The position numbers were made by a program, and so were the translations under genes. 64,000 bases of DNA, taken from NCBI GenBank assembly GCA_022710725.1, contig JAKLGK010000002.1, positions 310,001-374,000 on the forward strand, in the 5' to 3' direction. The DNA comes from Verrucomicrobiota bacterium (GTDB lineage Bacteria > Verrucomicrobiota > Kiritimatiellia > CAIQIC01 > JAGNIJ01). Within the stretch, counting starts at the first letter, position 1. Each line of letters begins with the position of its first letter. Shown here piece after piece: positions 52,783-60,991 of this stretch. The notes beneath the pieces were generated by a model. It ran no database searches and was not told the DNA's origin. It saw only the letters and a list, made by a program, of their open reading frames with translations.

Positions 52783-53613
52783 GTGTACATCACTTACTGG
52801 AATCTCAAGGAAGAGCCATTCCAGAATGTCGCTGACACCCGTTTCGCGTACCTGTCCGACCAGCACCGCGAGGGTTTGGCGCGCCTGACCTATCTGGCCT
52901 TGAACCGCAAGCTCGGCGGCGTGCTGACCGGCGCCTACGGCGTCGGCAAATCCATGGTCCTCCGCCTGCTGGCCACCCAGGTCCACAACGAGAGCAAGTC
53001 CCGATTCGTGGCCCTCGACTACGTGCCCGGCCCGGTGCCGCTTTTCGCGCAGCAGATTCTCCGGCAGATCGGGTGCCGGCGCGTTCCCGATGCGCCGCCG
53101 GATCCGCTGGAGGCCATTCGCCTCCTGAACGAGGAAACGCCCACGCTGGGGCATGTCGTGCTGGCCGTGGACGAGTCCCAGATGATGACCGACCCGGAGA
53201 CGTATCATTTTCTGCACCTGCTCACCAACCTGACGCTCACCGGGCGGGACGGCCAGCCCTTGAGCCCGGCGTTCACCATCATCCTGGCCGGCTACGTTGA
53301 ACTGGACCAGTTGCGTAAGGCCGACGAGTCCCTCCTGCAACGGCTCCAACTCACATGGTGCCTGCAGCCCCTGAACGAGGATCAGACCATCGAGTATCTC
53401 CAGAATCGTATTCGCGTGGCGGGAGGCGATTTATGGATATTCGACCTGGACGCCATGAGGGCTGTTTATACCGCGACGCACGGCCTGCCCCGTGTCATCA
53501 ACAACGTGGCGGATATTTCCCTCATGCTCGGCAGCGCCGCCCGCGTGCGGCAAATCACACCCGAGATCGTTGCGCAGGCGGTCCAGGACGTGGCGGGCGC
53601 CGGTTTTATGTGA
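52783..53613 (+). CDS. ExeA/GspA-like AAA ATPase
   Basis: 276 residues from GTG 52783. It starts M-Y-I-T-Y-W-N-L-K-E-E-P-F-x-N, the usual opening of ExeA-type ATPases, with Walker A G-A-Y-G-V-G-K-S and Walker B V-L-A-V-D-E-S-Q-M-M. The C-terminal winged-helix-like part has G-L-P-R-V-I-N-N. Relatives act in type II secretion (ExeA) and in exosortase-linked exopolysaccharide loci. There is no peptidoglycan-binding or membrane domain here, so a regulatory or assembly role is open. Third gene of the operon, followed by a terminator-like hairpin. Confidence 0.85.
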   Translation: MYITYWNLKEEPFQNVADTRFAYLSDQHREGLARLTYLALNRKLGGVLTGAYGVGKSMVLRLLATQVHNESKSRFVALDYVPGPVPLFAQQILRQIGCRRVPDAPPDPLEAIRLLNEETPTLGHVVLAVDESQMMTDPETYHFLHLLTNLTLTGRDGQPLSPAFTIILAGYVELDQLRKADESLLQRLQLTWCLQPLNEDQTIEYLQNRIRVAGGDLWIFDLDAMRAVYTATHGLPRVINNVADISLMLGSAARVRQITPEIVAQAVQDVAGAGFM

Positions 53614-53621
53614 GCCCGGGG

Positions 53622-53650
53622 GCCTTTTTTTGCTGCAAAAAAAGGCTTTT
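53622..53650 (+). terminator. Terminator-like hairpin after the ExeA-like gene
   Basis: GCCTTTTTTTGC-T-GCAAAAAAAGGC (53622-53646) is a perfect 12-bp inverted repeat with a single central base, followed by TTTT. Confidence 0.65.
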
Positions 53651-53673
53651 ACTTTCCAGCAGGAGGGGGGTAG

Positions 53674-53702
53674 ACTTCACTTTTAAGAAACTGGAGTGAA
53701 GT
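53674..53702 (+). promoter_or_regulatory. Hairpin that could hide the ribosome site of the small membrane protein gene
   Basis: ACTTCACT (53674-53681) pairs with AGTGAAGT (53695-53702). The right arm contains the GGAGTGA-like ribosome site of the ATG at 53706. A regulatory role is inferred. Confidence 0.45.
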
Positions 53703-53705
53703 TGT

Positions 53706-53978
53706 ATGTTTGACTCACCCCTAACTTTAACTGGCGTTATTGCGACGGTTCTGGCCGTGGTGTTTGCCATCGCGGCGTTGCTGAACACGCGCCGGCGGCA
53801 TCAGGCCATGGCCCAGGTGCCCCCCGCCGCCAATCCTGCCGATACGCGCTCGGGAACGCGCGTCACCTTCGACGTGGGGAACACCGGGAAGCAGTCGGTC
53901 TTCAAGAAAGTCGGCCCGAACGGCCAGCCGGCGGAACCGCTGCAGACGACCCAGGAACACGTCTACGCCTGGGAGTAG
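53706..53978 (+). CDS. Small single-span membrane protein
   Basis: 90 residues. An N-terminal membrane helix (L-T-G-V-I-A-T-V-L-A-V-V-F-A-I-A-A-L-L) is followed by a basic stretch (N-T-R-R-R-H) and a soluble tail with T-F-D-V-G-N-T-G-K-Q-S-V-F-K-K-V-G-P-N-G. No family recognised. It is separated from the ATPase gene by a terminator-like hairpin and has its own leader hairpin, so it may be expressed on its own. Confidence 0.7.
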   Translation: MFDSPLTLTGVIATVLAVVFAIAALLNTRRRHQAMAQVPPAANPADTRSGTRVTFDVGNTGKQSVFKKVGPNGQPAEPLQTTQEHVYAWE

Positions 53979-53984
53979 GCGCGT

Positions 53985-54890
53985 TCAGCGCCGCGCCAGT
54001 TCATTCGCAAGGGCCTCCTCGATACTCGGCATTCGGAATCCGTATCCGCAGGCCGTGAGCTTCGCCGGCTCCACCCGTGCGCTCGCCAGGAGCAGCGGCC
54101 CGGCCATCTCTCCCAGGACAAGTTGCAGGACGAAAGCCGGGACGCGGAAAAAGGTCGGACGACCCAAAATAGTTCCCAGCGCCCGCGTGAATTCGCGGTT
54201 GGTGACGGGCTGCGAGCTGGCCGCGTTCACCGGCCCGCGCAGGGTTTCGTCGCGCAGCGCGCGCCGCACGATGTTCACGGCGTCCTCGAGCGCCACCCAG
54301 CTCATGTACTGGTCGCCGCGCCCCAGCGGGCCGCCCAGGCCAAACTGGAACGGCGGGAGCAGCCGGGGAAGGGCCCCGCCCGCGCGCGACAGCACGACGC
54401 CGAAGCGGAGGTTCGCCACCCGGAGGCCGGCCCCGGCCGCGGGCCGCGTCGCCGCCTCCCAGTCCCGGCACAGTTCGGGGAAGAAGCCGCGGCCGGGGCC
54501 GCTGTCCTCGGTCAGGATTTCCCCGCCCCGGTCTCCGTAATATCCGATGGCGGACGCGGCGATCAGCGCGCGCGGCGGACGGGCCAGCCGGGCCAGCGTC
54601 TCGCACAACAGGCGCGTGCCCGCGACGCGGCTGTCCCGGATGCGTTGCTTCTTGGCCGCCGTCCACCGGAGGGCCGCGATGGTCTCGCCGGCAAGATGAA
54701 CGACGGCGTCGAGGTCCTCCAGCGCGCCGGGGGAAAACCAGCCCCGCCCGGGATCCCAGGCGCGGCCCGCGCGCTCTCCGCCTTCGGGCAAGCCGCGCCG
54801 CAGCGGGATGACTTCGTGCCCGTCCCTTTCCAGGGCGGGCCGCAGGGCGGACCCGATGAGCCCCGCGGCCCCGGTCAGCAGTATTTTCAT
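53985..54890 (-). CDS. TIGR01777-family epimerase/SDR (YfcH-like)
   Basis: 301 residues from the ATG at 54890. The Rossmann start M-K-I-L-L-T-G-A-A-G-L-I-G-S-A-L, the block V-V-H-L-A-G-E-T-I, the S-A-I-G-Y-Y-G-D-R-G-x-E-x-L-T-E active-site region with Y-Y-G and the M-S-W-V-A-L-E-D block are diagnostic for this family. Members are NAD(P)-dependent with unclear substrates. An ATG at 54902 is an alternative start. Convergent with the small membrane protein gene, seven bases apart. Confidence 0.9.
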   Translation of the reverse strand: MKILLTGAAGLIGSALRPALERDGHEVIPLRRGLPEGGERAGRAWDPGRGWFSPGALEDLDAVVHLAGETIAALRWTAAKKQRIRDSRVAGTRLLCETLARLARPPRALIAASAIGYYGDRGGEILTEDSGPGRGFFPELCRDWEAATRPAAGAGLRVANLRFGVVLSRAGGALPRLLPPFQFGLGGPLGRGDQYMSWVALEDAVNIVRRALRDETLRGPVNAASSQPVTNREFTRALGTILGRPTFFRVPAFVLQLVLGEMAGPLLLASARVEPAKLTACGYGFRMPSIEEALANELARR

Positions 54891-55002
54891 CGGCTCCGGC
54901 ATGGCTGGTCGTATTCCCAATATAGGACCGGCGGACTCCGCGCGCAACGGGCGCGTGTCGGCCCAGGTTGTGCCGGGACAGCCGAAGCGTTATGTTCCAC
55001 GC

Positions 55003-56196
55003 ATGGCCGATGAGCAAGTCACATCCGGGCGAAGCGGGCTGCGCGGACTGGGCCGCAACGTCATCATCCTGGGCGTGGTGAGCCTGCTGACGGACGTCAG
55101 CAGCGAGATGCTCTACCCGGTGATCCCCCTTTTCCTCACGTCGGCGCTCGGCGCGTCGATGACCGTCGTGGGCCTGATCGAGGGCGCGGCGGAAGGCGCG
55201 GCCAGCGCGCTGAAGATGCTGTTCGGCTGGATATCGGACCGGACGGCCCGCCGGAAGCCATTCGTCGTCTGGGGCTACGGCCTCTCCGCGGTCAGCAAGC
55301 CGATGATGGCCCTGGCCGGCGCGTGGCCGTTCGTGCTGCTCGCCCGGCTCGTCGACCGGACGGGGAAGGGCATGCGCACCTCGCCGCGCGACGCGCTGAT
55401 CGCGGCGTCGTGCAGCGCGGAACAGCGCGGGACGGCGTTCGGCCTGCACCGCGCGATGGATACCGCGGGGGCCGTGGCCGGGCCGGTGCTGGCCATGCTG
55501 TTCCTCTCCGTCTGGGGGCTGGGCTATCGCGCCATGTTCCTGCTGGCCTTCATCCCGGCCGCGCTGGGAGTCCTCGCGCTGGCGTTCGTTCGCGCCGGGC
55601 CGGCGGAGGCGGGCCGCGCCGCGCCGCCGAGGCCGGACCGCCCGCCGCTGCGGCCCGCGCTGAAAAGGTTCGTCGCGGTCTACGGGCTGTTCGCGCTGGG
55701 CAACAGCAGCGACGTGTTTCTCCTGCTGCGCGCGAAGGAGGCCGGGCTGGGCGAGCAGGGGATGCTGCTGGTCTACGTCTTCTACAACGCCGTCTATGCC
55801 CTCGCCTCCACGCCCGCGGGCTGGCTCTCGGACCGGTTCAGCCGCCGGACGGTGATGGCCGGCGGACTGGCGGTCTTCGCGGCGGTATACCTGGGCTTTG
55901 CGCTGGATCCTGCGCCGGCGCGTATCTGGCTCCTGTTCGCCCTCTACGGATTCTACGCCGCGGCGATGGAGGGCGTGGCGAAGGCGCAGGTGGCGGACCT
56001 GTCCGCGCCGGAGAACCGGGGCACGGCGATGGGCCTCCTGCATTCCGTCACCGGCCTGCTGGCCTTCGTCGCGAGCGCCGCGGCTGGCTGGCTGTGGGCG
56101 GAGGTCAGTCCTGCGGCGCCGTTCTATTACGGCGCGGCCTGCGCGCTGGCGGCGGCCGGATTGCTCCTGCTGGAACGGCCGGGAGGGAAGGCCTGA
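55003..56196 (+). CDS. MFS transporter
   Basis: 397 residues from the ATG at 55003; the longer frame to the left overlaps the divergent epimerase. Twelve membrane spans are likely. The loop 2-3 motif reads G-W-I-S-D-R-T-A-R-R-K-P, and the second-half equivalent G-W-L-S-D-R-F-S-R-R. S-L-L-T-D-V-S-S-E-M-L-Y-P and D-R-T-G-K-G-M-R-T-S-P-R-D-A-L match a subgroup of efflux-type MFS proteins common in environmental bacteria. Substrate unknown. Confidence 0.9.
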   Translation: MADEQVTSGRSGLRGLGRNVIILGVVSLLTDVSSEMLYPVIPLFLTSALGASMTVVGLIEGAAEGAASALKMLFGWISDRTARRKPFVVWGYGLSAVSKPMMALAGAWPFVLLARLVDRTGKGMRTSPRDALIAASCSAEQRGTAFGLHRAMDTAGAVAGPVLAMLFLSVWGLGYRAMFLLAFIPAALGVLALAFVRAGPAEAGRAAPPRPDRPPLRPALKRFVAVYGLFALGNSSDVFLLLRAKEAGLGEQGMLLVYVFYNAVYALASTPAGWLSDRFSRRTVMAGGLAVFAAVYLGFALDPAPARIWLLFALYGFYAAAMEGVAKAQVADLSAPENRGTAMGLLHSVTGLLAFVASAAAGWLWAEVSPAAPFYYGAACALAAAGLLLLERPGGKA

Positions 56197-56259
56197 AGGC
56201 CGGCGGGAAACCGCAAGATCGGGAAAGCGGGCGGCCGGGGGGAAGGGTAGGCTGCGGGC

Positions 56260-57150
56260 ATGATGATGAAATCAAGGAACGGCGCGCAACCCCGGCCCGG
56301 CACGGAGCGCGACTACCAGGAGCGGATCCAGCGCGTGCTGCTGCACCTGCAGCGGCATATGGACGAGGCCCTTTCGCTGGACGGCCTGGCCCGCGTGGCG
56401 TGCTTCTCGCCCTTCCACTTCCACCGCCTCTTCACGGCGTTCGTCGGGGAGACCCCCGGCCAGCACCAGCGGCGGTTGCGGATCGAAAGGGCGGCTTCCC
56501 GCCTGCGGCATTCGCGCGAGCCGGTGACGGTCATCGCGCTCGAGGCGGGGTACGAGACGCCCTCGGCGTTCACGCGCGCGTTCCGGCAGCATTTCGGCCG
56601 GAGCCCCGTCGGTTTCCGGCGGATGAAAAAACCCGGGCCGCCCGCGGCCGCGCCGGGGGCCGGCCCACTACCGAAGGAGAAGGTCATGGAGCATCGCATC
56701 GAGGAGTGTCCCGAGCGCCGCGTCGTGTTCGTGCGCCGGATGGGCCGGTACGACAAGGCCGCGGGGGAGGCGTGGGGCGCCGTTTGCGGCTTCGCGTTCC
56801 CGCGCGGGCTGGTCGGCCGCAAGGCGGAGTTCATCGGGGTGAGCTACGACGATCCGGATATCACCGCCGAGGAAAAGCTGCGCTACGACGCCTGCATCAC
56901 GGTGGACCGCGAGGTGAATCCCGAGGGCGATGTCGGCGTCCAGACGCTGGCCGGCGGCCCGTACGCGGTCTTCACCCTGAAGGGGCCGTACGACGGGCTC
57001 AAGGCCCTCTACCGCGCCATCTTCGGCCAGTGGCTGCCCTCGAGCGGGCGTTCGTTGCGGGATGTGCCCTGCTTTGAGAAGTACCTCAACCATCCGGAGC
57101 AGACGCCGCCGCAGGATCTGCTGACGGAAGTGTTCATCCCGATCAAGTAG
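56260..57150 (+). CDS. AraC-family regulator with GyrI-like effector domain
   Basis: 296 residues. Two helix-turn-helix units (L-D-G-L-A-R-V-A-C-F-S-P-F-H-F-H-R-L-F and V-I-A-L-E-A-G-Y-E-T-P-S-A-F-T-R-A-F, then F-G-R-S-P-V-G-F-R-R) lie at the N terminus, followed by a GyrI/Rob-like ligand-binding domain (about 143-296). This is the Rob/SoxS-type order, used to sense small molecules and activate efflux. The MFS gene just upstream is a natural target (inference). Start ATG 56260 with GGAAGGG upstream. Confidence 0.9.
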   Translation: MMMKSRNGAQPRPGTERDYQERIQRVLLHLQRHMDEALSLDGLARVACFSPFHFHRLFTAFVGETPGQHQRRLRIERAASRLRHSREPVTVIALEAGYETPSAFTRAFRQHFGRSPVGFRRMKKPGPPAAAPGAGPLPKEKVMEHRIEECPERRVVFVRRMGRYDKAAGEAWGAVCGFAFPRGLVGRKAEFIGVSYDDPDITAEEKLRYDACITVDREVNPEGDVGVQTLAGGPYAVFTLKGPYDGLKALYRAIFGQWLPSSGRSLRDVPCFEKYLNHPEQTPPQDLLTEVFIPIK

Positions 57151-57209
57151 CCTGTCCCGCGGAAAAAACTTCATCCGGCGGGTCCCGTGCTCTATCATGG
57201 GCCCCGCGG

Positions 57210-59441
57210 ATGAAGAGCCACTCGTCCAGAGCCTCGCGACCGGGCCATCGATCGTCCGTGGACGCTTTCCCCGTCGAGCCCCTGCTGGATTATGTCTTGA
57301 GCGGGCGCGAACCCGAGCGCGGCCTCCCCGAGGGGGTGCGCGACATGGCGGGGCGCGTCTTCCATTTCGACGGGCAGGACAGCCGCGTGGTGATCCTGGG
57401 CGGCGGCACGGGCATGTCCACCGTGGTGGGCGGGAACGCCGGGATGCCCGATTGGGGCGGCCGTCCGTTCGTCGGCCTCAAGCAGGTCTTCCCCCGCCTG
57501 CAGGTCGTCGTGTGCACCACGGACGACGGCGGCTCGACGGGCCGGCTGGTCCGGCGCCTGCCCATGATCGGCATCGGCGACCTCCGCAAGTCCCTGCTGT
57601 CGTACGTCCGCCGGGAGGGCCTGCAGCGCGCCTACGGGCTCACGGACAGCGAGGTGCTGCCCGTGGTCTGCCTCATCCAGCAGGTGTTCAACCATCGCTT
57701 CCGGGAGGACGAAAACATCCCCCGCGCCCTTCGCGATCCGTTGTGGGTGCTGCCCCCCGGGTTGCGAGGCATCTGCCCGCCGGAACTGGCCGCGGGCCTG
57801 CGCGCGCTGGGCGGCTACGTGTCGCCCGGGGGCGGCGGGCCGGCGATCGAGACCGGCAAGCACTGCCTGGGCAATCTCCTCCTCGCGTCCGCGCTGTTCC
57901 GCGCGGCCGGCGGCCGGACGGCCGTTCCGCCGGGCTCGCGGGCGCTCCGCAACGGATTGGACCAGGTGGCCCGGCTCATCGGCGCCCCGCCGGGTCGCGT
58001 GCATGGGGCCACCGCGACGCCGGGCGAGTTGGTTTTCCGCTACGCCAACGGCGTGGAGGTCACGGGGCAGCACAAGTCCTCTCACGCGCGCCGCGGCTTC
58101 GCGATCGACTGGATGCGGGCCGATTTCACCGCCGAGCCGGACGTGCCCGCGGCCGTTCTGCGGCATCTGCGCGAGGCCGACCTGATCATTATCGCGCCCG
58201 GCAGCCTCTACACGAGCAACATCGCGCTGCTCCAGGTGCCGGGGATCGCGGAGGCGATCCGCTCGAACCGGCGGGCGCTCAAGATCCTCGGCGCGAATTT
58301 CTGGGTGCAGGAGGGCGAGACGGACATCTCCCCGCACAACGCGCACAACGGCTTCCTGGTTTCCGAGTTGATCGAGGCCTATGACCGCAACGTGGCGGGC
58401 GGCGCGAGCGGACTTTTCGACGTGGTCCTGGCCTCGAACCTCGAGCACCTGCCGGGCGATATCCTGCGCAACTACGCCCTCGAGGGCAAGAAGCCCATCC
58501 ACCTGGACCGGGCGCGCGTGGAGGCCATGGGATACCGGCCGGTGGAGGCCATGCTCTTCGCCGTCGATCGCAGCCCGTACACCAACGCGGTGCAGCACGA
58601 CCCGGAGAAGTTCGCCGTGGCGATCCGGGCGCTGCTGGTCGCGGATGGCCTGCGGCAGGACGTCCGGCTGCCGCCCGGCCGGCGGGGCGCGGGGAACCGG
58701 GTTGAACTTCCCGGGCCGGACCGGAGGCCGCTCGCGCCGTGCCGGTACATGGAAGCCATGCGCCGCGAGTTGCGCTCTAAGCAGTTCGAGCCCGCGGGCC
58801 TCCGGGATATCCTGATGGACCTGGCGTGGAAAAACCGGGACATCCAGCCGGAGCATGCGCGCCTCATCCGAGCGGTGCGGATCGTCCCGGCCTCCCGCTG
58901 GAACCGCAGCGTGGAGTGGGACAGCGTGCTGGGCTATTTCGATGCCGAGGACCTGACCATCAAGCTGCACGCCAGCCTGCTTCGCCGTCCCGCGCAGTTG
59001 CGCGAGGACTTGGTCATCGCGCTCGGGGAGGCCGTGCTCGGCCGCTATATTGAGGAGCGCTCCTGGTCGGAGGATCCCGGCGTCGCGTCCCACGCGGCGC
59101 GCTGCTATTCCATCCGCCTGCTTCCGCCCGCGAAGCGGAGGACCTTCCTCGATCCCGCCCAGTTGACCCGGTATCTTCGGCTCGCGCGGATGAACCGCTG
59201 CCCGGGCGACCCGGGGAACTGGTGCATCACCGTCAACGGGGACGAGGGCTTCCTGCCGCCCGGCCTGCTCTTCGGCCTGATGTACGCCTGGTACCTGTAC
59301 AATGCCTGGGGCGGCGCGATGGAGTACGAGATGTCCCTGCTGCACTGGCCGCGCGGCGACCTGATCCCGTGCCAGGCCCGCGAGCGCGAGCGCAAGCAGG
59401 CGCTGGTGGATTTCTTCCGGACGGAAGTGTTCCGGCGGTGA
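57210..59441 (+). CDS. YvcK/GlmR-CofD-like protein with long C-terminal extension
   Basis: 743 residues. The N-terminal half has the CofD/YvcK fold signatures: V-V-I-L-G-G-G-T-G-M-S-T, T-T-D-D-G-G-S-T-G-R-L, I-G-D-L-R-K-S-L, K-H-C-L-G-N-L-L, and I-I-A-P-G-S-L-Y-T-S-N. Members bind UDP-sugars and regulate cell-wall carbon flow in Firmicutes, or transfer phospholactate (CofD). About 40 residues precede the first strand, and some 250 extra residues follow the core with no motif I recognise (W-D-S-V-L-G-Y-F-D-A-E-D-L-T near 570). The typical length is about 320-450, so this is an extended lineage-specific form. Confidence 0.82.
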   Translation: MKSHSSRASRPGHRSSVDAFPVEPLLDYVLSGREPERGLPEGVRDMAGRVFHFDGQDSRVVILGGGTGMSTVVGGNAGMPDWGGRPFVGLKQVFPRLQVVVCTTDDGGSTGRLVRRLPMIGIGDLRKSLLSYVRREGLQRAYGLTDSEVLPVVCLIQQVFNHRFREDENIPRALRDPLWVLPPGLRGICPPELAAGLRALGGYVSPGGGGPAIETGKHCLGNLLLASALFRAAGGRTAVPPGSRALRNGLDQVARLIGAPPGRVHGATATPGELVFRYANGVEVTGQHKSSHARRGFAIDWMRADFTAEPDVPAAVLRHLREADLIIIAPGSLYTSNIALLQVPGIAEAIRSNRRALKILGANFWVQEGETDISPHNAHNGFLVSELIEAYDRNVAGGASGLFDVVLASNLEHLPGDILRNYALEGKKPIHLDRARVEAMGYRPVEAMLFAVDRSPYTNAVQHDPEKFAVAIRALLVADGLRQDVRLPPGRRGAGNRVELPGPDRRPLAPCRYMEAMRRELRSKQFEPAGLRDILMDLAWKNRDIQPEHARLIRAVRIVPASRWNRSVEWDSVLGYFDAEDLTIKLHASLLRRPAQLREDLVIALGEAVLGRYIEERSWSEDPGVASHAARCYSIRLLPPAKRRTFLDPAQLTRYLRLARMNRCPGDPGNWCITVNGDEGFLPPGLLFGLMYAWYLYNAWGGAMEYEMSLLHWPRGDLIPCQARERERKQALVDFFRTEVFRR

Positions 59442-59452
59442 GCCGGCGATCC

Positions 59453-60991
59453 ATGCGCCCGGCGATTCTCCAGAACGTTGTTCGCGGCGGCGACGCGTCC
59501 GCCGGCCCGCCGCTTCCCGAGCTTGGCCCGCCTTTGCATAAACGTGGGACAGGGCCGCGGGGCCGGGCGGCGGCCCTCGCGCTGGCCCTCTTGCTCGCGG
59601 CCGGCCGGGCGCAGGCTTCCGACGCCGAGTGGGACTGGGGCTTCTTCGCCAGCCGCCTCGAGGACGCCGGCGGCGATGTGCGCACGCGCGCGCTGGGGCC
59701 GCTGCTCGAGCGCGCGGATTCGCCGGACGGCGGGCGCCTGGCCGCGGTCCGCCCCGTTTTCTGCCGGGCGCGGGACGGGCGCGGCGAGCGGCGGTTCAGC
59801 GAGATCGCCTGGCCGCTGGCCACCACGCGGCGGTTCCTGGACGAGCGCGACACCCGCGTGCTCCTGGCCTACTACAAGCGGTTCAACGTGGAAGAAACCG
59901 CAGGTCGCTACCGGTTCATGATCATCCCGCTGTACTTTCAGGGCCGCGACAAACTCGGGCAGAACTACCGCGCGCTGTTTCCCCTCGCGGGCCGCATCCA
60001 CGAGTTCCTGGGCCAGGACGAGATGGCGTTCTTCCTCTTCCCGCTCTGGAGCTATTCGTCGATCAACAGCGTGCGCACGGACAACGTGCTGTGGCCGGTT
60101 TACTCGCGCACCAAGGGCAAGGGGATCTCGCGGTTCCGCGTGTTCCCGTTCTACGGCTACGCGCGGCACCGCGCCCGCTTCGAGAAGGGATTCGTGGGGT
60201 GGCCGTTCTACACGTGGGCGCGCTACACCTACCCGGACGCGCAGGGCCGGGGGTACATCGTCTTTCCCCTGTGGGGCCACTTCAAGATGCCCGACCAGGA
60301 GGCGTGGCTGTTCCTGCCGCCGCTGTTCCGCTTCTCGAAGGGCGAGCGGATGGACTACTCTTACTGCCCCTGGCCGTTTTTCCAGCGCAGCCGGGGCCAG
60401 ATCGAGCGGTTCTACCTCTGGCCGCTCTGGGGGCGCCGCACGATGCCCGGCCTCCGCTCCTCGTTTTTCCTCTGGCCGGTCTTCCGGAGCGAGCGGAGCG
60501 ACCGCGGCGCCGTGGTCCGGCGCCGGTTCTGGGCGCTGCCGTTCGTTTATGCGCAGGTGGACCGCCGGCGGGCGGCGGGCGATGTGCCCGCGCGGACTGT
60601 GGCCCGCCATCACCGGCTCTGGCCGTTGTGTTCCTACCGGCAGGACGAGACCGCCCGGCGGCTGCGCGTCCTGGAACTGTGGCCGCTCTGGGACGCCAGC
60701 CCCGTGGAGCGGAACTGGGCGCCGCTATGGACGCTTTTCTCGTGGACGAAGATTGGCCAAAACGCGGACACCGAAGTACTATGGGGCCTCGCGCGCGACC
60801 GGGTGCGCGGCGCGGAACGGCGCCACGTGTCGCTTTTCCCCCTGTGGGAGTGGCGCCGCAACGACCGCCCCGGGGGCGGGCGGGAGTGGAACGTCGGGAA
60901 GGGCTTGATCGGCCGGCGGCGGGACGAGGGCGGGGTGACGTACCGGGCGCTGTGGGTCCTCCGCTGGGGCGGCCGGGAGAAACAGCCATAA
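59453..60991 (+). CDS. Exported W-P-L-F repeat protein upstream of the Mla genes
   Basis: 512 residues from ATG 59453. The signal-like helix (R-A-A-A-L-A-L-A-L-L-L-A-A-G-R-A-Q-A) begins about 37 residues in, so a later start (in-frame TTG 59533) is possible. About sixteen short motifs of the form [FLIV]-[FW]-P-[LFV]-[WFY] recur every 20-35 residues (for example F-L-F-P-L-W, Y-L-W-P-L-W, F-L-W-P-V-F), alternating with charged beta-hairpin-like stretches. This suggests a beta-rich repeat or barrel protein of the periplasm or outer membrane. No enzyme motif seen. Its TAA overlaps the likely start of mlaE, linking it to lipid transport. Confidence 0.8.
   Translation: MRPAILQNVVRGGDASAGPPLPELGPPLHKRGTGPRGRAAALALALLLAAGRAQASDAEWDWGFFASRLEDAGGDVRTRALGPLLERADSPDGGRLAAVRPVFCRARDGRGERRFSEIAWPLATTRRFLDERDTRVLLAYYKRFNVEETAGRYRFMIIPLYFQGRDKLGQNYRALFPLAGRIHEFLGQDEMAFFLFPLWSYSSINSVRTDNVLWPVYSRTKGKGISRFRVFPFYGYARHRARFEKGFVGWPFYTWARYTYPDAQGRGYIVFPLWGHFKMPDQEAWLFLPPLFRFSKGERMDYSYCPWPFFQRSRGQIERFYLWPLWGRRTMPGLRSSFFLWPVFRSERSDRGAVVRRRFWALPFVYAQVDRRRAAGDVPARTVARHHRLWPLCSYRQDETARRLRVLELWPLWDASPVERNWAPLWTLFSWTKIGQNADTEVLWGLARDRVRGAERRHVSLFPLWEWRRNDRPGGGREWNVGKGLIGRRRDEGGVTYRALWVLRWGGREKQP

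Noticed and set aside
51504..53613. Exosortase/PEP-CTERM system suggested by the ExeA-like ATPase
   Set aside because: No exosortase and no PEP-CTERM-type tail was seen in the exported proteins of the window.
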